Origin: an uncultured Eubacteriales bacterium
Lineage (GTDB): Bacteria; Bacillota; Clostridia; Oscillospirales; Acutalibacteraceae
Direction of reading: 5' to 3'
Assembly: GCA_900316495.1 (NCBI GenBank)
Contig: ONDC01000010.1
Location: 1-32,653 of the forward strand
DNA length: 32,653 nucleotides
How positions within the stretch are numbered: the stretch's first letter is position 1; each line of letters opens with the position of its first letter. The position numbers were made by a program, and so were the translations under genes. Shown piece by piece: positions 22,238 to 30,533 of this stretch. A model generated the notes under the pieces. That model ran no database searches, was not told where the DNA came from, and worked only from the letters and a program-made list of their open reading frames with translations.

Positions 22238-24132
22238 TTGCTTTCATCCTTTCCGCCCGCTGCGGAGAGATTCGTTTTGATTGTGTCGTACATGCCGTCC
22301 GCGTCAAGACCGAGCCGGGCGAGGGAGGAATTGACCGACGCGTGGGGAACGAACCGATCGTCCACCGCGCGGATGAGGAAGCGCCCGCGCCAGCCGCTCC
22401 CCGTGAGCAGCGAACAGAAGTCCTCCGCCACGCCGCCGTGCCGGATGCCCTCCTCAAAGAAGATCACGGTTTCGTAACCTGCGGCGGCGCTGACCGCCTC
22501 GGGGGGAAGGGGCTTGACAAGCCCCAACTTGAGCAGGTCGACCGGAACGCCTTCCCCCGCGAGGCGTTCGGCGGCCTCGCAGAGATTGCCGAAGACGCGT
22601 CCGTAGGTGACGGCTAAAAGACCGCCATTCCCGTTGCCGCGTATGAGATCAAAGTCGTTGCCCTCTCCGGCGAAGCCCTCCGGCCTGTATTTCTCCGCCC
22701 CTCTGGGATAGCGGACGGCGGAGGGACCGGAGTATTCGTACATGCTTTTGCGGAGCATGGGTTTCATCTCGCTGAAATAGGCGGGGCAGTAGATGCGCAT
22801 ATTCGGAATAGTGCCGAGCATGGCGGTGTCAAACAATCCCTGGTGCGTCTCGCCGTCCTCGCCGACGATGCCGGCGCGATCCACGGCGAAGGTGACGTTG
22901 AGCCCCTGAATCGCCACATCGTGAATGAGCTGGTCGTACCCGCGCTGAAGGAAGCTGGAATAGACCGCGAACACGGGGCGCATTCCGTTGGCGGCCATGC
23001 CCGCGCAGAAGGTGACGGCGTGTCCCTCGGCGATGCCCACGTCAAAGAACCGCCTGCGGTAGGTGGAGGCGAAGTCGGTGAGCGCGGTGCCGGACTTCAT
23101 GGCGGCGGTCACGGCGCAGACGCTTTCGTCCTCGTCGGCAAATTCCGAAAGACAATCGGCGAACACGTCGGAAAAGGTGGTGCTGCCGTGCTTCGGCTCG
23201 CCGGAATCGATGTCAAAGCCGGACAGTCCGTGAAACACCTTGGGCTTCAGCTCGGCAGGCTCGTAGCCCTTGCCCTTGACGGTGCAGATGTGGATCAGCA
23301 CCGGACGGTTGTTCATGGACTTGGCGACGTTGAGCGTGCGTTCCAGCACCTTTTCGTTGTGTCCGTCGACCGGCCCGATGTAGAGGAAGCCCATGTCCTC
23401 AAAGATCGTGCCGCGCCGGTGAAGGATCGCGCCCTTGAGCGCCTTTTTGGAGCGGAAGAGCAGATTGTTGATCTTGATGCCGACAAAGGGAACCCGCTGC
23501 AACGCCTTGGAGATCTTGGTTTTGACGCGGATATACCCCCGGCGGGTGCGGATGCCGGCGAGATAGCGCGCCATCGAGCCGACATTTTTGGAGATGGACA
23601 TTTTGTTGTCGTTGAGAATCACGATGACCCGCTCATGCATGCGCCCTAAATTATTCAGACCCTCATACGCCATGCCGCCGGTGAGCGCGCCGTCGCCGAT
23701 CACCGCGACGACATAGCCGTCGTCGCCCCGCAGCTTTTTGGCGGCTGCCAGACCGCTCGCGGCGGAAATGGAGGTGCTGCTGTGACCGGAGATCATGGGG
23801 TCATGCTCGCTTTCGGAGGGCTTGGGAAAGCCCGACATGCCGCCCTCCGTGCGAAGGGTGTGGAACTGCTCCCGCCGTCCGGTCAGCAGCTTGTGGGTAT
23901 AGCACTGGTGTCCCACGTCGAACATGAACTGGTCGTGCGGGGAGTCAAACACCCTGTGCATGGCGACCGTCAGCTCCACCACGCCTAAATTGGAGGCGAG
24001 ATGACCGCCGTTCAGAGAGACTGTTTCGATCAGACGCTCCCTGATCTCGGCGCAGAGACGGTCTATTTCTTCTCTGCTGAAGTTTTTTATATCCGCAGGT
24101 GTATTGATCGTATCCAATAAGGATTCTGACAT
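22234..24132 (-). CDS. dxs: 1-deoxy-D-xylulose-5-phosphate synthase
   Basis: A 632-residue thiamine-diphosphate enzyme that condenses pyruvate and glyceraldehyde 3-phosphate, the first step of the MEP isoprenoid pathway. Visible motifs are FDVGHQCYTHKLLTGR, the diphosphate-binding GDGALTGGMAYEGLNN, SGHSSTSISAASG, the transketolase pyrimidine-binding block VDRAGIVGEDGETHQG, and the C-terminal transketolase domain with RYPRG. Full length. It precedes tlyA with a 4-nt overlap and lies two genes after ispA, which uses the pathway's products. Confidence 0.97.
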   Translation of the reverse strand: MSESLLDTINTPADIKNFSREEIDRLCAEIRERLIETVSLNGGHLASNLGVVELTVAMHRVFDSPHDQFMFDVGHQCYTHKLLTGRREQFHTLRTEGGMSGFPKPSESEHDPMISGHSSTSISAASGLAAAKKLRGDDGYVVAVIGDGALTGGMAYEGLNNLGRMHERVIVILNDNKMSISKNVGSMARYLAGIRTRRGYIRVKTKISKALQRVPFVGIKINNLLFRSKKALKGAILHRRGTIFEDMGFLYIGPVDGHNEKVLERTLNVAKSMNNRPVLIHICTVKGKGYEPAELKPKVFHGLSGFDIDSGEPKHGSTTFSDVFADCLSEFADEDESVCAVTAAMKSGTALTDFASTYRRRFFDVGIAEGHAVTFCAGMAANGMRPVFAVYSSFLQRGYDQLIHDVAIQGLNVTFAVDRAGIVGEDGETHQGLFDTAMLGTIPNMRIYCPAYFSEMKPMLRKSMYEYSGPSAVRYPRGAEKYRPEGFAGEGNDFDLIRGNGNGGLLAVTYGRVFGNLCEAAERLAGEGVPVDLLKLGLVKPLPPEAVSAAAGYETVIFFEEGIRHGGVAEDFCSLLTGSGWRGRFLIRAVDDRFVPHASVNSSLARLGLDADGMYDTIKTNLSAAGGKDESN

Positions 24133-24228
24133 TATGAATTTACCACCCTTGCAGTTTTTTATTAGGTGATTGAAAAAACGAAAAAAACAGGAAAAACCGG
24201 CTTTTCGCTCTGATTCAACTGCTGCGCT

Positions 24229-24687
24229 TTACGGCACGGGAATAAACAGCGGGACAAGGATTCCCGTCAGCACGCCGCCGACCACCTCGATAGGCGTATG
24301 TCCGAGCATTTCCTTCAGCTCCCGGAAGTCGGGATCCTCCGGCTCGTCTGGGGTTCGGGCGGTTTTCCTCATCTGATTGATGATTTTCGCGTGCTCTCCC
24401 GCCTCGTGCCGCACGCCCATCGCGTCGTAGATGACGATGGCTGCCAGCGCGACCGCGATGGCAAAGAACGTCGAGCCGATGCCCTCGAACCGCGCGCAGG
24501 AGATGACGAGCGCCGTCACGGTGGCGGAGTGGGCGCTGGGCATTCCGCCCGCGCCGGAGAGACGCTCCAGCCTGATTTCGTGATTCAGGAAATAGGTGAG
24601 AAGGAACTTGCAGACCTGCGCCGTCGCCCAGGAGGACAGGGTGCAGATCAGCACATAATTTTCAAGCAATGCCCTGATTGTTTTCAT
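24229..24687 (-). CDS. Divergent PAP2 family protein (DUF212, YuiD-like)
   Basis: A 152-residue small membrane protein with about four hydrophobic segments. The GAGGMPSAHSATVTAL block (about 46-61) is the family's PSxH motif, and YDAMGVRHEAGEHAK matches the second histidine region. The C-terminal HTPIEVVGGVLTGI stretch is also typical. Function of the family is unsettled; a lipid phosphatase role is inferred from the PAP2 relation. The start follows GGAGGT. It lies between ispA and dxs, so an isoprenyl-phosphate link is tempting but unproved. A 96-nt gap separates it from dxs. Confidence 0.85.
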   Translation of the reverse strand: MKTIRALLENYVLICTLSSWATAQVCKFLLTYFLNHEIRLERLSGAGGMPSAHSATVTALVISCARFEGIGSTFFAIAVALAAIVIYDAMGVRHEAGEHAKIINQMRKTARTPDEPEDPDFRELKEMLGHTPIEVVGGVLTGILVPLFIPVP

Positions 24688-24705
24688 TGCGTATTACCTC
24701 CGACG

Positions 24706-25593
24706 TCACTTGATCCTTCCCGCGAGCATTTCGGCAAAGCGCGCCAGGAATTCCGCCCCTTCGCCGAGCGGCGCGACGGCTTCCATGGCAAGCGCGGTAT
24801 GTCTCGCCGCCTCCTCCCGCGCCTTTTCAAGCCCCAGTAGGGAGACGTAGGTGGATTTGTCGTTGCCGATGTCGCTTTCCACCGGCTTGCCCAGCACCTC
24901 GGCGGTGCTGGTGACGTCAAGGATGTCGTCGGTGATCTGGAAGGCGATGCCGATGTTTTCGGCGTAACGCTCCGCGACGGCGATCATCTCGTCGCTGCCG
25001 TTGGCGGCGATCACTCCCATCACGCAGGCCGCCTTGATGATCGCGCCGGTCTTGCCGGAGTCCATCACTCTCAGCTCGTCCAGACCGACGTGTCTGCCCT
25101 CGTTTTCAAGGTCGATGATCTGACCGCCCACCATGCCGGCGGCGCCGCAGGCATGCGCAAGAACGGCGGCTGCCCTGACCGTCAGCTCAGGACGGATACG
25201 GCTGCCCGCGAGCATGGTCTCAAAGGCGAGGGGTTGCAGCGCGTCGCCCGCCAGAAGGGCGTTTGCCTCGCCGAATCGGACGTGACAGGAGGGCTTGCCC
25301 CGGCGGAGATCGTCGTCGTCCATGCAGGGCAGGTCGTCGTGGATCAGGGAATAGGTATGTATCATCTCCACGCCGCAGGCAAAGGGCATCGCATCCTCGG
25401 GATTGCCGCCGGCGGCGCGGCAGCATTCGAGCGTCAGAATGGGGCGTATGCGTTTGCCCGCGTCGAGCAGGCTGTAGCGCATGGCGCTGAGCAATAAAGG
25501 ATGCATCGAGCCGCAGTTTGCGGTGGCTCTGTCAAGCTCCTCCTCGATTCTGGGGAGCCAGTGATTCTGTCTTTCCTTTACGATGTCGGTCAT
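24706..25593 (-). CDS. ispA: Polyprenyl (farnesyl/geranylgeranyl) diphosphate synthase
   Basis: A 295-residue all-alpha prenyltransferase that joins isopentenyl diphosphate units. The first Asp-rich motif reads HDDLPCMDDDDLRRG and the second ITDDILD. GKRIRPILTL near residue 50 binds the diphosphate. The two residues before the first motif are Leu and Ile, and the DDLPCMDDDD form fits the bacterial farnesyl diphosphate synthase type. ATG 25593 follows GGAGG. It begins just past the xseB stop, so the two are coupled, and is followed by the DUF212 gene. Confidence 0.94.
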   Translation of the reverse strand: MTDIVKERQNHWLPRIEEELDRATANCGSMHPLLLSAMRYSLLDAGKRIRPILTLECCRAAGGNPEDAMPFACGVEMIHTYSLIHDDLPCMDDDDLRRGKPSCHVRFGEANALLAGDALQPLAFETMLAGSRIRPELTVRAAAVLAHACGAAGMVGGQIIDLENEGRHVGLDELRVMDSGKTGAIIKAACVMGVIAANGSDEMIAVAERYAENIGIAFQITDDILDVTSTAEVLGKPVESDIGNDKSTYVSLLGLEKAREEAARHTALAMEAVAPLGEGAEFLARFAEMLAGRIK

Positions 25594-25594
25594 A

Positions 25595-25825
25595 TCAGTT
25601 GTCCTCCTTGTCAGCGGGTGAATTGTAATCCTTTGAGAGCAGATTGACCTGCTGTCTTGCGTCCCTGAGCTGCTGCGTGCAGTAGGCGGCAAGCTCGGCG
25701 CCCTCTTTATACAGCTCGAGCGATTTCGCAAGCTCGGCTTCTCCGTCCTCCAGAAGATTGGCGATTTCCTCCAGACGGCGCATGGCGGCTTCAAAACTCT
25801 CGGGCTTTTTGGTTGTGTTGCTCAT
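25595..25825 (-). CDS. xseB: Exodeoxyribonuclease VII small subunit
   Basis: A 76-residue, mostly helical protein with the family pattern SFEAAMRRLEEIANLLEDGE followed by a LAKSLELYKEGAELA helix. It binds the large subunit encoded directly upstream to form exonuclease VII. ATG 25825 is chosen over a longer in-frame start that overlaps xseA; it begins one nt after the xseA stop. The acidic tail (DKEDN) is ordinary. Confidence 0.93.
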   Translation of the reverse strand: MSNTTKKPESFEAAMRRLEEIANLLEDGEAELAKSLELYKEGAELAAYCTQQLRDARQQVNLLSKDYNSPADKEDN

Positions 25826-25826
25826 C

Positions 25827-27032
25827 TTACCTGATTTCCTCCCATGTAATTTTTTCCACGCGGCAGTCGGCGCTGCCGTCGGCAAACTGAACCGTAATGC
25901 TGTCGCCCTCGCACAGTCCCCTGACCGAGCCGAGCGGCGCGCCGTCCTTGTAGGGGACGGAATACCCTCTTGCCAGCACGGCGAGAGGATTCAGCGCGGT
26001 CAGCCTTGACGCGATCTCCCGCAGATCGGATTCGCGTGCATTCAGCCTGTCGCCGATGGCGTTTTCCATGCGGGCGGTCAGCTCGTCAAGCTGACGGCTC
26101 TTGTTTTCTGTGAAGGTCAGCGGGTTTCTCATGCAGGGCATATTCATGACCGAGGCAAGCCTTGTCTCGCCCGACGAGAGCCTTCTGTCGAGCGCCGCCG
26201 CCGTCCCCGCTCTGAAATGGCTGAGATAGTTCAGCACGCCCGCGCTGTCGGGAACCGCCAATTCCGCCGCCGCCGAGGGGGTGGGGGCGCGCAGATCGGC
26301 GACAAAATCGCTGAGCGTGAAGTCGGTCTCGTGACCGACCGCCGAGATGACGGGGATCTCCGAATCGATTACCGCCTTGATCACATCGACGCTGTTGAAC
26401 GCCCACAGATCCTCCATGGAGCCGCCGCCCCGCCCGATGATGATCACGTCGCAGTCCGCGTTGCGGTTGGCGGCGTAGAGCGCCGACGCGAGCATGGCGG
26501 GAGCGTTTTCCCCCTGCACCTCGGAGGGATAGACGTCCACCGGCGCGAGCGGGAAGCGTCTGCCCAGAATATTCAGGATGTCGCGGATGGCGGCGCCGGT
26601 GGGGGAGGTGATGACGGCGATTTTCCGCGGGAACTGCGGAATCGGCTTCTTGCGCGAGGGATCCAGATAGCCCTTGCGTTCGAGCGCGCGCTTGAGCCGT
26701 TCGTATTGTTCATAGAGCGCTCCCACGCCGTCGGGCTGAACGCTGTCGGCGATGATCTGGTACTGTCCCGAAGGCTCGTACACCGAGATTCGCCCATGCA
26801 CCAGCACCCGCATGCCGTTTTCCGGCAGGAAGTTCAGCGAGCGGTTGGCCCACTTGAACATCGCCGCCGAAAGCGCCGAGCCCTGATCCTTGATAGAAAA
26901 ATAGTAATGACCGGAGCTGTGCCGCTTGAAGTTGGAGATTTCGCCCGACACCGTGACGTCGCGGAGCAAGCCGTCGCCGTCCATCAGCCCCTTGATGTAT
27001 CTGTTGATCTGACTGACTGAATAAACTTCCAA
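25827..27032 (-). CDS. xseA: Exodeoxyribonuclease VII large subunit
   Basis: A 401-residue nuclease subunit that degrades single-stranded DNA. An OB-fold is at the N-terminus (GEISNFKRHSSGHYYFSIKD). The catalytic domain shows AVITSPTGAAIRDI, IIIGRGGGSMEDLWAFN, VISAVGHETDFTLSDFVAD and LRAPTPSAAAELAVP, all standard. A coiled coil follows, and the NPLAVLARGYS block is near the C-terminus. The start is TTG 27032 with GGTGA 7 nt upstream. It is followed at once by xseB. Confidence 0.97.
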   Translation of the reverse strand: MEVYSVSQINRYIKGLMDGDGLLRDVTVSGEISNFKRHSSGHYYFSIKDQGSALSAAMFKWANRSLNFLPENGMRVLVHGRISVYEPSGQYQIIADSVQPDGVGALYEQYERLKRALERKGYLDPSRKKPIPQFPRKIAVITSPTGAAIRDILNILGRRFPLAPVDVYPSEVQGENAPAMLASALYAANRNADCDVIIIGRGGGSMEDLWAFNSVDVIKAVIDSEIPVISAVGHETDFTLSDFVADLRAPTPSAAAELAVPDSAGVLNYLSHFRAGTAAALDRRLSSGETRLASVMNMPCMRNPLTFTENKSRQLDELTARMENAIGDRLNARESDLREIASRLTALNPLAVLARGYSVPYKDGAPLGSVRGLCEGDSITVQFADGSADCRVEKITWEEIR

Positions 27033-27045
27033 AATAGATCACCGC

Positions 27046-27987
27046 TTATGTTGATAAATGACGCTGCGCCAGTATCGCGACGCCCGCCGCGTTGTCGCAG
27101 GAGAATTCCGGCGCGGCAAAATGCGCGTCGGAATACCGCTCCGAAAGCGCCCGCTGCAGGATGCCGTCCGACATGACCCCGCCCGCGTAGACGAGCGGCA
27201 GTTGACCGAATTCCTTCAGAATCGCGTCGGTCATGCCGATAATGGAATTCATCACCGCCGTCAGGCAGAATTTCGCGATATACTCCCTGGAGGCACCCCC
27301 GCGCAGGAGAGCGGCGCACTGATTTTCCACGCCGGAAAGGCAGCAGTCGCAGCCCTTCATCGTCGGCTTGTATGAGATGACGTCCTCACATTGAAGCGCC
27401 AGCTTTTCCAGATGAACGCCGCCGGGGAAGGGGAGCTTCAGCATAACGGCGGTGCGGTCGATCGCCTGTCCCGCCTTGAGGTCGAGCGAGGAGGCGATCC
27501 GCCTTGTCTCAAAGCCCCTGCCGTTGCCCCTGACCAGCAGGGCTTCGGTGGTGCCGCCCGACACATGGAAGGCATAGAAGCTGCCCTCCATCAGGTCGAG
27601 ACGGCGGGAGGAATAGAGCGCGGCGGCGATATGCCCCTCCTGATGGCTGCATGCAAAGAGGGGGACATTCAGCGTGTCCGAGAGGATCCGCGCGGTTCCC
27701 AGCCCCACGGTAAAGCAGGGCATATAGGAGCCGTCCACGTTCCTCGGACGGGTGGAAACGCCGATCGCGTCGATGTTTTTCAGGTTGCCGGACTGCTCCC
27801 TCAGCGAAGAGATCACCTGCGGAAGCTGCGCCGTGTGGTGGAACACCGCGTCGCTCTGCCGCACGCCCTTTTCGCCCGGCTTGACAGGGAGCAGCAGCTT
27901 GCTCTGGCACATCAGATCCGCGTCCGTGTCGGACAGCGCCGCGGAGGTGGTGTAATTGCTGGTATCGATCCCCAGAACGCGGCTCAT
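27046..27987 (-). CDS. TsaD/Kae1-like (M22) paralogue
   Basis: A 313-residue protein of the ASKHA fold related to the t6A tRNA enzyme TsaD. The metal-binding block is ACSHQEGHIAAAL, keeping H-x3-H, and the C-terminal SCDNAAGVAI keeps the metal-binding Asp. VSGGTTEALLV and YAGGVMSDGILQ are also typical. The N-terminal block that is SCDET in true TsaD reads TSNYTT, losing the Asp-Glu pair. It is also shorter than usual TsaD (about 335-340). So it is probably a paralogue, not the housekeeping enzyme. It overlaps the nusB stop by 4 nt (ATGA) and is followed by xseA. Its activity is unknown. Confidence 0.8.
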   Translation of the reverse strand: MSRVLGIDTSNYTTSAALSDTDADLMCQSKLLLPVKPGEKGVRQSDAVFHHTAQLPQVISSLREQSGNLKNIDAIGVSTRPRNVDGSYMPCFTVGLGTARILSDTLNVPLFACSHQEGHIAAALYSSRRLDLMEGSFYAFHVSGGTTEALLVRGNGRGFETRRIASSLDLKAGQAIDRTAVMLKLPFPGGVHLEKLALQCEDVISYKPTMKGCDCCLSGVENQCAALLRGGASREYIAKFCLTAVMNSIIGMTDAILKEFGQLPLVYAGGVMSDGILQRALSERYSDAHFAAPEFSCDNAAGVAILAQRHLST

Positions 27988-28433
27988 TGTGCCACACTCC
28001 CGGCGTCGTCCTTGGCGGGAACGGGCAGCTCGCCCGCCTGATACGCCCTGAGAAAGCCGCCGAGCACGCCGTTGACGTACCCCGATTCATCCCTGCCGGA
28101 GAATTTCTTGGTCAGCTCCACCGCCTCGTTGATGGAGATGGTGGGATCGAGATCGTCCACATAGACAATTTCATACATGGCGAGCCTGAGGGCGGCGAGA
28201 ACCACCTTGGAGAGCCGGTGGATTTTGCGCTTCACGGAATACGCGGCAATATAGCCGTCAATTTCCTCGCGGTGTCCGTAAACCCCGGTGAGCAGCTCCC
28301 TGGCGTAGCCGGAAATCTCTGCGTCCCGCGCTTCTCCGGCGTTGCGGAGAATATCCTCCGGGTCGTTGCCGTTGAAGGATTTTTCAAAAATAAACTCAAA
28401 TGCCTGCTGTCTTGATTCGCGTCTGTTAAGCAT
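27984..28433 (-). CDS. nusB: Transcription antitermination factor NusB
   Basis: A 149-residue helical RNA-binding protein that acts with NusE/S10 in rRNA antitermination. Motifs are RRESRQQAFEFIFE at the start, and DPTISINEAVELTKKFSGRD with YVNGVLGGFLR near the end. ATG 28433 follows GGAGG by 6 nt; a longer in-frame start lacks a site. It is first in the long operon, the common clostridial position before xseA. The tail after about residue 130 is a short, likely flexible extension. Confidence 0.94.
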   Translation of the reverse strand: MLNRRESRQQAFEFIFEKSFNGNDPEDILRNAGEARDAEISGYARELLTGVYGHREEIDGYIAAYSVKRKIHRLSKVVLAALRLAMYEIVYVDDLDPTISINEAVELTKKFSGRDESGYVNGVLGGFLRAYQAGELPVPAKDDAGSVAQ

Positions 28434-28522
28434 GGAAAGCCTCCGTATTACTCTGGGAATGTACATGGGAAGAAATGATCCGGCAAAGAGAGCCGACACT
28501 ATCCCATTGTCATATTAAATCC

Positions 28523-28552
28523 ATTATATCACACTTGATTCGCACTTAACAA
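28523..28552 (-). promoter_or_regulatory. Promoter of the nusB-recN operon
   Basis: On the minus strand TTGTTA (28547-28552), 18-bp spacer, TATAAT (28523-28528) with TGA before it (extended -10). The start would be near 28516, 80-85 nt before nusB. No other promoter this good is seen before recN. Confidence 0.65.
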
Positions 28553-28850
28553 CACTTTTATGAGGATTTTTATTTTTATTCATTTTTTATTCATTTATAG
28601 ATAAAACAATTTCGGCGCGCCTCCGTGTTTTCTCCTTCAAAAGAATTAACGAAATCCCGCGTTGCCTATCCAAGAAAACAGGAATTCCGAAAATCTATGT
28701 GATCATATAATCACAAGAAATAGGAAAAATCCGTATCCGGCAATAAGAGTCAATCTTGGATTCTGCAAACCGTTCCAATATTGTTTGCACTTTTTTGTGT
28801 TTGTTTTGTATAAACTGTAGAAGTAAGACTTTGAAAAAAAAAAACCTGAA
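28553..28850. other. Long AT-rich intergenic region with one palindrome
   Basis: No gene is supportable between the nusB promoter and the glmU leader. TGTGAT-CATATA-ATCACA (28698-28715) is a perfect 6+6+6 palindrome. A TTGCAC (28785-28790), 18-bp, TATAAA (28809-28814) pair is a possible distal plus-strand promoter. No known ncRNA or riboswitch shape is recognised. Confidence 0.45.
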
Positions 28851-28856
28851 ATTGAC

Positions 28857-28885
28857 TTGAAAAATTAATATAAAAATGTAATAAT
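28857..28885 (+). promoter_or_regulatory. Candidate promoter of glmU
   Basis: TTGAAA (28857-28862), 17-bp spacer, AATAAT (28880-28885) preceded by TGT (extended -10). The match is moderate. A distal alternative lies at 28785-28814. Confidence 0.4.
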
Positions 28886-28950
28886 AAGTAATATGTTTGT
28901 TACCTTTTGGTGTTCGCAGAAAAACAGGTCAAGCAAAAAGTAAATGATTT

Positions 28951-28971
28951 AAGGAGCTGCATGTAAACATG
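28951..28971 (+). promoter_or_regulatory. Start-stop element at the glmU ribosome site
   Basis: AAGGAG (28951-28956) is 4 nt before ATG TAA (28961-28966), an immediate start-stop, and 12 nt before the real glmU ATG (28969). Ribosomes could be captured at the first ATG and then re-initiate two nt later. Confidence 0.5.
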
Positions 28972-30414
28972 TTTTCGGTTTCCAATCAAAATGCCGGGGG
29001 CTTTTCCGAGCCGATACGTTCCGGGAGCGTCTGTGCCATCGTATTGGCGGCAGGAGAGGGCAAGCGCATGAAGTCCAAAAAGCCCAAGGCGATGATGGAG
29101 GTTCTCTTCAAGCCGATGCTCGGATGGGTCATCGACTCGGTGCGCGAGGCAGGGGTCAGGGACGTCTGCGTCGTGACGGGGCATCTTGAAGAGATGATAA
29201 AGGAGTATCTTTCCAAGACCTACACCGGCGACGAAGCCTGTTCCACCGTGACGCAGACCGAGCGCAAGGGCACAGGTCACGCCGTCATGATGGCAAAATC
29301 CTTCCTTGAAGCCCACAGGGGCGGAAACGTGCTGATTCTCAACGGCGACGCGCCCTTCATGGACTGCCGCAACATCTCCAATTCCTTTTATTTCCACGAG
29401 GCGCAGAGCAACTGCGTGACGGTCATATCCGCCATGCTCGACGACCCGACCGGCTACGGAAGAATTCTGCGCGCGGCGGACAAAAGCCTGATGGCGATCG
29501 TGGAGCACAAGGAAGCCACGATGGAGCAGTTGGCGGTCAAAGAGGTCAACTCCGGCGCCTACTGGTTCAATGTGGACGCGCTGCTCTCGGTGCTGGACAC
29601 CGATCATATCACCCAAAGCTCCGTCACGGGCGAATATTATCTTCCCGACGCCGTCAAGCTCCTGGGCGACGCGGCGAACGCGTTCACCGCCGACAACGCC
29701 AGCGTCGTCATGGGCGCGAACGACCCGGTGCAGCTCAACGAGCTGAATCGCATCGCGCGCACGGCCATTCTGAATGAGATGATCGCCGAGGGCGTTTCGC
29801 TCACCTGTACCGACGGCGTCATCATCGGCCCCGACGTCAGCATCGGCTCCGGAACCGTGATCCTGCCGGGCACCATTCTCAAGGGAAGGGTCACTGTCGG
29901 AAGCGACTGCACCATCGGTCCGAATACCATGATTGAAAATTCTGTCGTGCATGACCGCGTGATTATCAACGCGAGTCAGGTGAAGCAGAGCGAGATTCTG
30001 GAGGGCACCGACATCGGTCCCTTCTCACAGATCAGGCCCAACTGCAAGATCGGCCCGAGGGTACATATCGGCGACTTTGTGGAGGTCAAGAATTCCGTGC
30101 TTGACGAGGGGACGAAGGTCGCCCATCTCACCTACGTCGGCGACAGCGATATAGGCAAACGGGTGAATTTCGGCTGCGGCTGCGTGACGGTCAATTACGA
30201 CGGGCAGCACAAGGCGCGCTGCGTCGTCGGCGACGACTGCTTCATCGGCTGCAATACCAACCTTGTGGCGCCGGTCAATATCGGCGCGGGGGCGTACACC
30301 GCCGCCGGCTCCACCATCACCAACGACATTCCGTCCGACGCTCTCGGCATTGCCCGCGCGCGTCAGGTGGTCAAGGACGGCTGGGCGGCCGCCAAGCGAA
30401 GCGAAAAGAAGTAA
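28969..30414 (+). CDS. glmU: Bifunctional N-acetylglucosamine-1-phosphate uridyltransferase / glucosamine-1-phosphate acetyltransferase
   Basis: A 481-residue enzyme making UDP-GlcNAc, precursor of peptidoglycan. The N-terminal uridyltransferase half has LAAGEGKRM (26-34), then KGTGHAV and LNGDAPFMD. The C-terminal left-handed beta-helix carries hexapeptide repeats, the acetyltransferase block VHIGDFVEVKNS and HLTYVGDS, and FGCGCVTVNYDGQHK. About 22 residues precede the usual start of the Rossmann domain, slightly long for the family. It begins the glmU-prs-pth cluster common in Firmicutes, 119 nt before prs. Confidence 0.95.
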   Translation: MFSVSNQNAGGFSEPIRSGSVCAIVLAAGEGKRMKSKKPKAMMEVLFKPMLGWVIDSVREAGVRDVCVVTGHLEEMIKEYLSKTYTGDEACSTVTQTERKGTGHAVMMAKSFLEAHRGGNVLILNGDAPFMDCRNISNSFYFHEAQSNCVTVISAMLDDPTGYGRILRAADKSLMAIVEHKEATMEQLAVKEVNSGAYWFNVDALLSVLDTDHITQSSVTGEYYLPDAVKLLGDAANAFTADNASVVMGANDPVQLNELNRIARTAILNEMIAEGVSLTCTDGVIIGPDVSIGSGTVILPGTILKGRVTVGSDCTIGPNTMIENSVVHDRVIINASQVKQSEILEGTDIGPFSQIRPNCKIGPRVHIGDFVEVKNSVLDEGTKVAHLTYVGDSDIGKRVNFGCGCVTVNYDGQHKARCVVGDDCFIGCNTNLVAPVNIGAGAYTAAGSTITNDIPSDALGIARARQVVKDGWAAAKRSEKK

Positions 30415-30533
30415 CGGATTTTTGCTTTGCCCATACCCTCTCCCGCATAGTAATCCTGTAAGCCATCAAGGCGGAGGAACCCCCTTACCGCCGTCCGAAT
30501 GACATAATCACATCTTTTCAGGAGGAAGTAAAA

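Noticed and set aside
24133..24228. A terminator in the gap between the DUF212 gene and dxs
   Set aside because: There is a short AAAAGCCGGTTTTT stretch followed by T-runs on the minus strand, but the stem is too small and imperfect to call.
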